Assembly: GCA_012656075.1 (NCBI GenBank)
Contig: JAAKBF010000076.1
Coordinates: forward strand, 248,001-312,000
Direction: 5' to 3'
From: Phytophthora hibernalis
Taxonomy: Eukaryota > Oomycota > Peronosporomycetes > Peronosporales > Peronosporaceae
DNA: 64,000 bases
Shown: positions 29,596-40,882 of the stretch, in pieces
Layout of the letters: every line of letters begins with the position of its first letter
Numbering within the stretch: the stretch's first letter is position 1
Position numbers and translations under genes: made by a program
Notes under the pieces: generated by a model
What the model was told of the DNA's origin: nothing
What the model saw: only the letters and a program-made list of their open reading frames with translations
Database searches by the model: none

Positions 29596-32500
29596 GTGCT
29601 GTTGCTAGAGCAGGTGGTCACGGACGCTTTGGTCGCTGTGAGGTGGAAGGCAAGTTTGAAAGTGAGCTCACCAGAGTTCGGCTCCGTATCCGCCAGGAGG
29701 CTTGCCCTGCCCCCGCCGCTGGCCGGTCCATTGACAGACCTGTTACTGCGCCTCTGTTGGTCCGCTGTGACTTGCAACCAGCAGCAGGGCCTGTACAGCC
29801 GGTTGGCATGTTTGTCTCGTCCGTGTGCTTCGCCACGGCTTGAATGGTCTCGAGGCGGGATGCCAGGCTGTACGCGGGTTGCCGTGCAGAGAAGACGAGT
29901 TCGTGGTGTTGTCGAACAAGTCGCAGCGAGGAAAAAAATGTTCAAAGTGTTCAACATGGGAATTTGTAGGGCGACGCACTTGAATCTCGCAAGTCCACCG
30001 AGAAACCTACCCGGGAAGAGCCATGTCTAGCGCAAAGCAGCGTACAGGAGCACGTCCCCCTTCGTTCGCGAAAGCCATGTGGACGCGCGCGTCGGCCTCG
30101 ACCAAAAGGGCAGACAGGGGCAACACCATCGCAGTGGAGACCGTGACTCGTTGACTCGGCCCAGCCGATCTCTATGGTGAAGACAGTGTCGAACCCCGAA
30201 GAACGGGTCGAATGGCAATGGTAAAGTACAGTGTGCACGCTCGCAGCTCAAACTGTATAACCACCACGGTGGGATGCCTACCGGTACGGGCAAGATATCC
30301 TGCTCGCGACCATGGTCTCCGTAGCGGAGCAACGTCCAGCTCGAAGACGGGGCCGCCCCGCGGACTCAGTGGTCATTACCAACGGAGATCAAGCCTAAAG
30401 AAGGGCCCTCGTCGACTTGGTCGCCGCTAGTGAGCTTATGCACCAAGGTGGCTACAAGTCGAACAGATAACCCTGCGCGCGAGCGTCGCGACGCACTCAC
30501 GCGTCTATCCAAGCTCGATGTCCGCGGCCCACCAATGCTGGGCCACCACGCCGGCCTGGGAAAAATATCGTGGTGTTGCTTGCAAACAGCTTCAACCTCG
30601 CTTACGGCCACCCCGCCACCGCGCAAACTCGCAGTAATAATTGCGCCTCCAACACGCCTGAAATCGCAGCAAAATTTGCTCGCGTACGTGTTGTATAGGC
30701 AAGATACAGCAGTACTTTGCATTCACTTCCACTGCTTCTTGATCGATGTGTTCGAGCAAAATTGAATCAGCACGGCTGGAATTTCGTAACGCGCTTCAAT
30801 GTAGGGCGACTTTGAAGCTGCGCATTGCTCGACTACCTTGACGCATGATAGCACTACCAATTCCAACCTTTTAGGCAGCTGGAATGATCACTTCCAGCCG
30901 AAGTGCTAGTGTGAATTGAAGTGGGACCGCAAACGCTCAAGATACAGCGAGCCTGAAGTCATTTTTGTTTGTGTTTAAAGTGGCCTTCGACTCGAAGTTC
31001 GGGCCTGAAGTTTGTGTGCGGGGCGCTACGCTATCCCGGTAGTACTGTACATGTACATGTATTAATACATTGTATCCAATACCTCAGCCGTAAAGTGCCC
31101 ACCGATAGCTGGTGAGGTCATTCCTCTGGTTCTTTGAGTCACCGGTTGGCCACGCGCGCGCTTGTGGCACACGTTGTGCCTCTTGCGGTATGAAAAGCCA
31201 GCAATACTGTACATGTAGCAGCAGAAACAGCGTGAACCTCACCATTGTGGGCGGGAAGCCCGCTGCCCCGACGGCGAGATCCAAAGCTTCTCGAGTCGAG
31301 ACTCGATGCGTGAGATGAATCCACAACGTGTAGACGACGGCGTGTGGAGAATCAACCGGCGTGTCCGATGGATCGCCCTTCCATTCGAAGGGAGTCGAAC
31401 ACCTCGGCACCAAACATGCGTCGTTTTGCAGCGGCGTCCTCCGGCGCTGTTTACGTTTGAGAAGCGCATCACGGCCGCAAACCGAGACTTGCTCCTACGG
31501 CAGAAGACATCTGTTTCTCGAGTAAAAGTGACATCGAAGAGCGGAAGCACCAAACGGACTCAGCAAGGAAAAACAAACATGCCCCGTGGGTTCTTGTTCT
31601 AAAGTATCCGCTACGCTCGACAAGTCGAAGTCGCGACATGCCGGCCAATGTTCCCATGTCGACTTGACACAGCACCAATACAGCTCATGTACTATTAATA
31701 ACGATGAGTTGAGCTGAGTTTGTTTCGACGCTCCTGCTATTAATAATCATCGCGCGCCACACGCACTGCTCGAAGCCTCGGCCACAAAAGCGCGGCTCTC
31801 TGCAATTTTAGGCCGGTTCCAGCTGGCAGAAGCGATGTGCTTTCCTTCTCCAAAAGTTGAGTGTACTGGTACATGTGCATGGAGACTTTGACCAAGGCTC
31901 AACGTAGAGTACGCCTTCTACAGCGAACACCGCAAAAGTCTCACTTAAAAGCCGCCCCATTGCTGCGCAGCATGGGGGAGGGGGCAATTTCTTGGCCAGC
32001 AGCGTCCCTGACAGCCGAACGGTGCTGGATTATCGCCATGACAATCCGCGCCGCTGATTGCCTCGACAAAATTTTGGTAACTTACTGTACAGCATGGTCC
32101 TTATTGCTCAAACAAGGTGACGTGCCCTTACCAAGTTATGGTAAGTTTACGTCCCGCGGAGCTGCCGTTCGATCGTAGCGGCGGACAAATCGCCGGCTGG
32201 ATGCCGCTAGCGTTACGTTGCCACGAAGGACTTGATCCCTTGAGTACTGTACAGTGCTTGGGCCCGCGGTCGGATAGGCGCGAATGTGTCTCTTGCTCGA
32301 CTTTTTGCTTGCAGGCTCGATTTGCTTCACAACCAAGCGAAAGCTGGGCGTGAAATGGCCAAGATCTAACCTTCAACGTGAGCCTTCTGCCTCAAAGCTC
32401 AAGCAAACCACCTCGCAAGCGACTTGACTTTTGCTGCACAAATTGTGCCAGACACTTGAGTGCGAGCTCGATTTGCTTGTGCCTCGCCTCAGCTTGCTCG

Positions 32501-32726
32501 ACGCTCGAGAGCGAGCAGATCGATCCGATCTCTTCGGGGCTTATGACGTTTAACGGATGCACGACACTTAACAAAATCTGTTGTCAAGGGGGCGGGTGCC
32601 TTACATGTACTAAACTGCGTGTTTACAAAGCTTGCGCGCTTCAATTCTAACCTTTCAACACGGTGCACAACGCACACAATTTGTATGAAATCCTCGGCTC
32701 TTATGAAAGCCGCGTGGATTGATAGT
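29596..32726. other. Region without a recognisable gene
   Basis: About 3.1 kb separates zinc-finger copies 1 and 2. Frames are short and overlapping on both strands, and none carries a recognisable motif. The DNA is GC-rich near 30.0-30.7 kb and contains several GTACATGTA-type palindromes (about 31050, 31207, 31870, 32604). No RNA gene was recognised. Confidence 0.4.
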
Positions 32727-32776
32727 TTACGAATAATGGTCGCGTAGGTTACTACGCGTACACAGCAGTTTAATCT

Positions 32777-33772
32777 CTAAAACTCGTACGTTGCGGTAAG
32801 GTACGGCGCCTGGGCGTGAGGCACGGACTTGTTCTCCGCGGAGGCTCCAGCTTGGGAGTCGGTCCCGGATCACACCAACGTTGTGGCCCACGTGGTGTCC
32901 GACGTGGTGTCCGAAATGGTACCCCATTTGGTGGTGGTGGCCGTTCGCCGCGGCTGCAGCTGCAGCAGCCTGGGCGTTTTCAACGAACAAGCAGTCAAAC
33001 AAGTCCTGGACGTCTGACTCAAGAATACGCTGGTTGGGAGGGTTCTGCACGGGGGAGGCGGCGTCGGCCACAGCAGTCCGCGCATCGGTAGCTGGCCGGT
33101 TGGCGGGGACCATTGCGGTCCGAGTACTCAAACTTGGGGCGAGGCATTGTTGGCATGGGGGCGGGGGCCGGAGCCGATTCTTGGCGAGTGGACGGCCCAG
33201 CACGGTGCTGCGTACGGCGGTGTCGCGTGAGATTGCCGGCGGTGCTGAAGGTCTTCCCGCAACCGGCAAAGTCGCACGTGTGCGGAGTGCGAGCGAGGTG
33301 CACTTTCAGGTGCGGAACGAGCTTCTCGCGGCTCGTGAAGACGCGCGTGCAGTGCGCTGCCGGACAACTGATTTTGCGCATGGCATGCAGCTTGCGGTGT
33401 CGCGCCAGGTTGCCGGACGTGCTGAAGCGCTTGCCGCACTCGGCCACAGGGCACTGGTGCGGTTGCTCGCCCGTGTGCGTCTTGAGGTGTTCATGCAGTG
33501 TGAACTTGCGATGGAAGCGGCCACCGCAGTTGGGCACGGGGCACGAGAATGGTCGGTCCTCGGACGGAGCTGCACGGCGAGAGGTGCCCGGTCGTCGCGG
33601 CGCATTGGCATTGGCGTTGACGTTGGCACCGGGCCCAAGATTGGCACCGGCACCGGCCGCGAGATTGGCGGTCGGATCCTGGTGCTGCTGCGGGTGTTGT
33701 TGTTGTTGGCCCGAGGTGCTGCGCTGCAGGTAGAACGGGGTCCCGCGTATTGTCGCTCAGCATGGCTTGCAT
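32777..33772 (-). CDS. C2H2 zinc-finger protein, copy 2
   Basis: The start is taken as the ATG at 33772 (MQAMLSDNTRD), which matches copy 3 (MQATLN). A Gln/Asn/Ala-rich region follows (QQQQH, NANANAP). Four C2H2 fingers come next: FSCPVPNCGGRFHRKFTLHE, HQCPVAECGKRFSTSGNLAR, ISCPAAHCTRVFTSREKLVP and HTCDFAGCGKTFSTAGNLTR. The tail carries ESDVQDLFDCLFVEN, an Ala run and a His-rich stretch (GYHFGHHVGHHVGH). Frame changes occur near 33755 (CCCC), between the fingers and the tail (about 33130), and possibly near the end. The stop at 32777 assumes one more change; without it the frame ends at 32727. The order of parts is the same as in copies 1 and 3, so the breaks are probably consensus errors. 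Confidence 0.75.
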
Positions 33773-35160
33773 TATTATTGGCGCTTGGTTCGAAGGGGGA
33801 CTTGGATCGAGCGGTGGGGAGGGGGACACGTAACGCCGCTTGCGCTGATTCCACAGTGGCTCTCCTCGCCTCAAGCTGGTACGTTCGAGAATACAACGGG
33901 ACCTGCGGTGGTCGTTGTCGCTTGCCCCGTTTGGTTTGCAGAGCCTGTCGCCGCGCCTCTGCGTCTGGTTTGGTGTTTGGCCATCAACGGACTCGTCCAG
34001 ACCATTTATCGCGGTGAATAGGGCGGCACCAGCGCTGAATTCGCTTGGACAGGACACATCACATGCTTGCAAGGTGATTATGGCTTTGCAGCCTGGAGTC
34101 CTGGCTGTTTGTCACCGCGGCACAGTCTGCTGCCAGCGTCCGCGCGATTGTGAACTGTCAAAAGCAAATCAGCGCAGCCATCTGACGCGGACACTGGCGC
34201 TGGCCACTGCGCGCTGTTATGCGATGCCGCTCAACTTGACGCTGCAAGCAGGAGTTCATTTCCGCATGGTCGCTGCTCCGCGGCACCCTCGTTTTTCGCA
34301 CTCCATGAGCGCGCGGAGAAGCCGGCAGCCGGGAACCGTGGATAGGCGACCGGCTACTTTTTATCTCGCAGGATTTGCAGGCTGCGTCGCGAATCTGCAG
34401 CCAAGACTGCAAGTGAGCTCACCCCGCCGGTCCCGCCAAGCTCGTGAGACTGTGTGCGGCGCTTCCTCGGGGCAAAATGGGCCGACTCCGACCTTCGACC
34501 GCTCGGCGCGCGCTCGCGACGCTGCGGTTGGATCGAGCGCTTGCCACATGCACTTGACCTGATACCGTTGGTTCACCATCGTGTCGGCGCGCAACTCCTG
34601 CAGGCTTTGTGATCACAACGCGTGTTCTCGACGACACCAGAATCAATCATCCGCGGTCACCTCGGTGCCAGCGAGCTCTGCAATTTGCAGGACAACACGC
34701 CAAGATCGACCCCGATCCGATCTTCACTTCAAAACTTGTCCGTCGATGCGTTTCGGAGTTCGAGTACTGTACAAGTCCACCGTGAGCACTTGACGAACTA
34801 AGTCCTGTACTGTACGCTGACACCTATCTACAGTAGCGGAGACTTCTACATGTACATGAACCGGTACCCTGCGACGAAGCGTTGGTGGTGCTGGTACATG
34901 TATATGTCAGCCTCGACCGTTCGGCGGTACGTGGCCAACGCTGTGTGTACATGTATACATGTATGGCTGGCTACTCGTAAAGAAGTGTACTGTAGGCAGT
35001 TTGGTGATCGATGGCCATGATTCATACTGACTAACGTCCATTTTGATAGAGACGATCGTGGCAGATACATTTGGAACGAGGCCAGGAACATCTCGGCGCT
35101 TAATAACTTCATCACCAACACAACTATCGACACAACGTCGCCGTGACACGGTCAGCCCAC

Positions 35161-35971
35161 TCACGGGTGGTAAGCTCCGCGGAGGAACGGCTCGCTGCGA
35201 ATGATGCCGCCCATGTTGCTCACGGGCGCCACCGCCGGATTTTCAACGAACAGGCAGTCCAGCAAGTCCCGCACGTCTTGGTCGGAGATGCGGTTGTAGT
35301 CGGGTCTCGCTGTCGCGGCAGCCAACGCTTCCTGGGTTGGCGCGGCAGACCACACCGGAGCCTTCACGAGCATGGCACCGGGGACGACTGGGTAATGCAC
35401 CATCATCCGACTGGGCAGTGCTTGCATAGGGAACTGCCGCTGCTGCTGTCCCGGGAACGGAAAGCTCTTCAACATCGGTGGTTGGCGAGGGGCATCCATT
35501 CCAGCCGCCCGGTTGAGCGGCGGAGCGTTGTGTCGCGTTCGCCGATGGCGGGTGAGGTTCCCAGCAGTGCTGAAGGTCTTGCCGCAGCCTTCAATGGTGC
35601 ACGAATGCGGCGTGCCGGCGAGGTGGACCTTGAGGTGGCGCATGAGCTTTTCACGGCTCGTAAACTCGCGGGAGCAGTGCGGCGTGGGGCAATTGAGCTT
35701 GTGCACCGCGTGCAGCTTCCGGTGCCGGGCCAGATTACCGGATGTGCTAAACCGCTTGCCGCAGCCGGCCACGGGGCATTGGTGGGGTTGCTCGCCCGTG
35801 TGTCTTCATATGCTCGTGCAGCGTGAACTTGCGGTGGAACCGACCTCCGCACGTCGGGATCGGGCACGAGAACGGCCGATCCTGTGACGGCGGCGCCCGT
35901 CGTGACTCGGTTGGCCGCGTCGGCAGCGCGAAGCTGCGATCATTCGGCTGCTGGTTGAGCGTGGCTTGCAT
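35161..35971 (-). CDS. C2H2 zinc-finger protein, copy 3
   Basis: Starts at ATG 35971 (MQATLNQQPNDRSF). The first finger, FSCPIPTCGGRFHRKFTLHE, ends in HMKTH; two bases (AC) appear missing at about 35805, after which the remaining three fingers are in one frame: CGKRFSTSGNLARHRKLH, CSREFTSREKLMRHLKVH and CGKTFSTAGNLTRHRRTRH. The linker is Pro/Gln/Met-rich. The C-terminus has ISDQDVRDLLDCLFVENPA, the family tail motif, and ends at 35161. The protein is presumably a nuclear DNA-binding factor. Finger 2 to finger 4 recognition residues are almost the same as in copy 2, which suggests a similar target site. Confidence 0.8.
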
Positions 35972-37392
35972 CGGTCGGTTTAACTTCGTGGATGGCAGGC
36001 AATTCCAATTGTATGCCAGCCGGCGGACAGGGCAGCGGCGACCAAAGCGCAAAAGTGCAGCGTCGCGCAAAGGTGAGCGTGGATCTCCTCACGGCACCGT
36101 AACTCAGGATGGGGAGGTAGTGCAGCCAGGACTTCAGCGAGACACCCGCCAATGGCGGCGCCATGGCCGGCCAACACTTGCCTTTGGCCGCTGGACACCT
36201 CTCCCCGCGTACGCTGATGTCATCGCGGTCTCACCTGCCAACAGTGGTGACTTTCGCCCGCAACGGGGAGATGCAGGTCTCCTTGTAGCGATGCCATTGC
36301 AACAACTGATCGGCGTGCAGGTTGAGCCTTGCCCTTGATGCGGGAGGCATGCCCCTTTTGGTTTTGGAGTTGTTGCGCGATGCAGCTAAGCAAGCAAGTG
36401 CATTGTCAGCACCGTCACGCTTCACGCCCGTCCACGCTTCAACACGCACCATTGATGACAGCCGGACTGGGCTCGGCGCTCGATGGCATCAGCGTCGCGC
36501 CGGCGCCAGTGTCAATAGAGCTGGAGCGGCGCAGGATTTTCGGTTGGGTGTTATCTGGTCCTGGGGCGCAGACCAGTGTCGGGCCAATGCTTAATTTGCA
36601 TCCGCTCGATCATGAAAGCACGTTGTCATCGATAACACTTGCGGAAGTGGTGATTGTGGACGGTGAGAGGTTCGTCATCCATCTCTTGGCAAAGAAGTCG
36701 CGGTGGAGTCGAGTTGGCTACGATAGCGGAGCACGGACCCGGCAGTGTGAGACGCATCGGCTGTTGACAAGGGCATAAATGGCCTGGAGACTTCTTCACA
36801 CTCGGTTGAAGACGCTCGGCCGCAGAGTTCTCAACCTGTGGGTACCGCGACGCTACACCAAGCACCTTGCACCGCAAGCTTGCGCTCCCGTCAATCGGAC
36901 TACATGTACATGTATCGATATGTCGGCGCCGGTATTGTACTGTACATGTACCTCGTCAGCGGCAGGTTAGTGCACTCTACCGAAGTGTAGTTTACATGTA
37001 GATTCCCACCGAGAAACGCGTTCATCGTAGCGCCTTCACCCAGCACGTTACATGTACCGTATTGATGTCCAGCGGTTGGGTGGTCGAGAGCTCGCTTGCA
37101 GTTGCACAGGTGCACTGCCACCAAGCAGGGAAGTTCGTCTTACTTGCGCGCGAAAAATGTGGTCATTGTCGAAGATCGTTTTGGCTGCGCAAATCGCACG
37201 TTGAAGTGCGAGCTCAGACTCTCAGTGAATCTCACCTCACCTTCACTCAAAGGAGACGCTGGCTCACATCTTGTGTTGCTTATCCGCGCCAATCTAGCGT
37301 TGCAGTTCCAATTTGCAGCGAACACAGCACGTCGACCACCTACATGAACTGTATATTAATAATAACTCGAAATCGAAGCGAGGTTGTGCTTT
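35972..37392. other. Region without a recognisable gene
   Basis: No coherent coding signal. Short frames are of biased composition. ACATGTA-type palindromes occur at about 36900, 36940 and 37050. Confidence 0.4.
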
Positions 37393-37441
37393 GCAGTGCC
37401 AGTCGTTGGGTGCTCAATGAGCACCCAACGACTGGCACTGC
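37393..37441. repeat. Perfect 24-bp inverted repeat with a one-base loop
   Basis: Arms 37393-37416 and 37418-37441 are exact reverse complements around a single A. The centre is GTGCTCAATGAGCAC. It lies 289 bp beyond the stop of KRE6-like copy 1. A second palindrome with the same centre is at 50430-50474. Confidence 0.85.
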
Positions 37442-37729
37442 TCACCCAGGACGGTGTTGTTCCGATCTCATCTTGCCCTCAAATCGCTTCTTTAGCTCTG
37501 TGCGCTTCGGCTCACCTCTCTCTTCGTCACCAGCCTGGGAGTCTCCACGTGGGGGCGGCGCGCGCTGCGGACAGTGGCATTCTCCAGGCAAATCCGTAGA
37601 CGCATCAACGGACAGCAATGGCGAACGTCGCCTCGAAGACACCTGCTGCATGAGATATCTATCGCTGAGAGCGGATCGAGAGAGGGAAAAGATGTTGGAT
37701 TGGTGTCTTGCCTGGTTGCGGCCTCCTAT

Positions 37730-39909
37730 CTATACAAGGTTCGTGCTGTGTGGGTCTTTCACCATCTTGGCACCGTCGTCGATAGAGTCGATGGAGCCCG
37801 TTTGAATTTCCTTTGCGTGCTCCATCTTCAGAGCCTGGTCGCGCATGCGGCCGGTGCGCTTGGCCTGGTTCACCTTGAAAAAATGACGATGAACGTGACC
37901 ACGCAGGCCAAGGCCGCGATAATGAGCGCGACGAGTATGGGGGGCCGTAGAGGTTGTCACCGTCTTCGTTACTGGCAGTCTCCGTGCATCGGGGTCCCGT
38001 CCACGAATCCGATGAGCACTCGCAACGACCGTCGGAGTTGCAAGTTCCCGTGGACACAGCGGACGAGCCGCTTGTTGCAATGGTGCAGTCTTCATCGGAG
38101 TTGCAGAACGCCATACCCGACACCTCCACAACGAGGTTGTCATCATCCTGGTAGTCGTCGATGTTGTCCTCGATCCACTGCTTGGTCGGGTGCGTCGACG
38201 GATCGCAGCCATAGGCCATCGTCGAGCTCTCGGATACGTCCTGGTACACGCGGATGTAGTCGATCTTCATGAACATCGGGAACGCGTCACAAATGGCGTT
38301 CGTCGTGTTGTCAGTGCCGTCACCATAGCAGCCATCCGAGCCAGCATTAGGAGGCTTGGAGCCCCACGAACTCGACAAAGCAACGTTGAAAATGAAGTAC
38401 ATGGGCTCTTCAATCATGAGCTTCTTGGGGTTCATCTGGGCGGTGTCCTGCGGTGGGGTCGTGATGGACTCGGACGGGATCTCAAAGATCACCTGTCCTT
38501 CCACTTCCCAACGAATGTATCCCGAGTCGCCCATGACCCACTCCAGCGAGTACGTGACCCAGTCCAAGTACGCAGCCATGTGCACTTCCCAGTTGGAAGA
38601 AATGGCGTCCATTTGGTACGTGAATTCCGAGCCCGAGCTCGTGGATCCGCCCGACTCCGTGCACTCCGAGCCGTTGTTACCAGCGTTACACAGGTACGCT
38701 CCCATGTAGGCGTTCTGCAGGGGGAAGCACGTGCCGTTCGAGTTGACGCCCCAGTGCACCGTGCCGTTGTCCTTGAAGCCCAAGTCGGCGTTCACATCGT
38801 AGGAACCCGGACACACGTCCATAGTGCAGGCGTTCACGGTGACGCCCTTCGTGACGGACGCGTTGATGACCGAAAAGCTCTGCACGTCGGTGCTTTCCAC
38901 GTCGCACAAGTTGTTGGCGGCGTAGCGCAGTCCCTGGTACCACGACTTGTGTCCGCGCAGGTCATAGTAATACTCCGTCGGCACGTCCTGGTTGTTGGCA
39001 CCCTCGGTGGTGCAGTCGTAGCTGTAGATACAGTAGGCGGACGTGTTATCAGGGATGAGACGAAAGGCGTCGGGCATGCCGGGTCCGACCTGGACCGACG
39101 ACGAGATGGCAGTTCCTCCGCCCTCGAGAATATCGATCTCCGGAGCTCCGCGTCCCTGGTTGGCGTTCATCCCTGATCCAGGGTTGTCATCACAAGCACT
39201 GATCCTCTGGTTCTGCGAGTCGAAGATAGTGTCGTTGCACTCACTGTACGAGAAAGGCCACATCCTGGCTGTGGAGCCCGTGAAGATGGCGCGTCCGAGA
39301 TTGCCCATGAGCCAGATACCAGGCCACGTCGGGTAGTAGTCGATGTTGGCGGCCCGCACACTGGAGGAGCCCGTCTCAATGTCCGGATTGCCCGAGGCAT
39401 TGGTGACTGCACCAGGCAATTGGGCACGGACAGTGACCAAACCCCTTGGAAGCAGAACTTGTTCCAGCCCTGTACCATGCCCGACGAGTAGTAGAACGTC
39501 ACGTCCTCGTATCCTGGAGGGAGATGTACTCGTTCCAGACCGTGAGGTTGGTCTCGTGGATGTCCGACTCGATGTAGAAGTAGCAGTGGCCGTCGTCGTC
39601 GCACGCCGTGCCCGTCATGTTGGGGTAGTAGATCTCCAGGGCGGCGTTCACACCGTCGGGTTTGTCGATGGCCGTCCAGAGATGGTCCTCTCCGGCCTCG
39701 AAGCTGCGGTTTGCGTGGTTGAACTCGTCGCTCATGACGAGCGTCCACTTGTCTCCGCGTGACGACTCGTGCGTCCGCGACTTGGTCGGCGTATCCACGT
39801 CCACCCACGGCAGAACACCCGACTTGGTTTCGTACGAAGTGGTCGTGGCAAAAGTGGACGACGTCAGCAGTGACAAGCCGGAAACGACGCTGGCTAAGCG
39901 AGATATCAT
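37730..39909 (-). CDS. KRE6/SKN1-like beta-glucan synthesis protein, copy 1
   Basis: Same architecture as intact copy 3: signal peptide (MISRLASVVSGLSLLTSS), a GH16-type SKN1 domain with catalytic GRGAPEIDILEGGG, a Cys-rich EGF-like module (CNSDGRCECSSDSWTGPRC), one C-terminal membrane helix, and the tail HSTNLV. KRE6/SKN1 proteins are needed for beta-1,6-glucan in yeast; oomycete walls contain beta-1,3/1,6-glucan. As written there are at least four frame breaks: about 39523 (CCC), 39437 (GGGG), 37936 (CCCCCC on the minus strand) and 37880 (TTTTTT). Each is repaired by one base in the run, so the gene is probably intact in the organism. Copy 2 is on the same strand upstream. Confidence 0.85.
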
Positions 39910-39949
39910 GGCTGCCGGTAGTTGATCGTGGAACCTGAGACTATACTAA

Positions 39950-40880
39950 TACAGCGACCTGAGCTCCGCAATTGCTGAAGAAACCTCAACTGACTGGAGA
40001 CTGAGGGGGCAATGACGGCCGAAGACAGACGTCACACCTTCTCGTGAAGCCAGCAGCTGAACAAATACAACTGTCAAGTATGATTACAGAGATGCTGCGC
40101 ACGGAGGAAAATCTGTGGAGCCGGGACCTTGTCACACGCGGCTGAAGCAGATTGTGGCCGCGAAAGACACGTAGCGAAACGCCACTTATTATTGAGCGGG
40201 GGCACCATGGCGGACGACGGCAGCGAGAGCCTGAAGCGATGGAGCGGTATGGAAAGGGAGAAAGTTTAGCGGATTTTTCGAACGGGATTGCGATTTTAAT
40301 CGCAATCACGAATCATTTCGTATCCTAAAATTTCTTGAACACCGCAGTTCCTCCAATAACCTATGGTATTACTTCTGTGCGGCATCAGCATTTGGAGGCT
40401 CACTTTGTGTTTGCATACTTACAGGACGTGAAACAGAAGATATTGGATATGAGAGGACTGATTTAGACAGGGTGTACTTTCTCAAATGCTGAGAGCAGGC
40501 ACAAAAACCAGATCTTGTGTAGCCATTGTTGGAATTTACAACAACCCATGCCTGGATTTCGTGAAGTTTCATTGTGAAGGTGTGCTTGTGTTTCCTGTTT
40601 CCTGTGTACAAATGCATGTACGGTAATGCAGCCTTTACCGCAAGCAGCAGAAGGTGTTGCTGTAGTAGGATCACAGTATAATACCTGCCTGACAAATGTA
40701 CCAAAGAAAAAGCAAACTTTGCGGTGACTGATCATTTTTTATAGATTTCCTAGCAGGTTCGATGTCGATTGCAGTAGACTTGATGGTCGAAGCAGCATAC
40801 ATGTACAACTTCAGCTAGTAGGTGTTGCAAACTTACGAGTCGTAAATTATAATTGGTGTTATACTGGTGACAGCTAACTA
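39950..40880. other. Intergenic region between KRE6-like copies 1 and 2
   Basis: AT-rich in its second half, with no gene recognised. It should contain the promoter of copy 1 (upper end is the 3' side of copy 2). No clear Inr was found directly before the copy 1 ATG. Confidence 0.4.
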
Positions 40881-40882
40881 AT

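Noticed and set aside
32881..34017. A 378-residue plus-strand frame across zinc-finger copy 2
   Set aside because: It is the mirror of the zinc-finger coding region. The Ala/Trp-rich composition and absence of any motif show it is a shadow.
38190..39176. A long plus-strand frame of 328 residues opposite KRE6-like copy 1
   Set aside because: It is antisense to a well-supported GH16 gene and rich in Arg, Val and His, as expected from the complement of a GC-rich coding frame.
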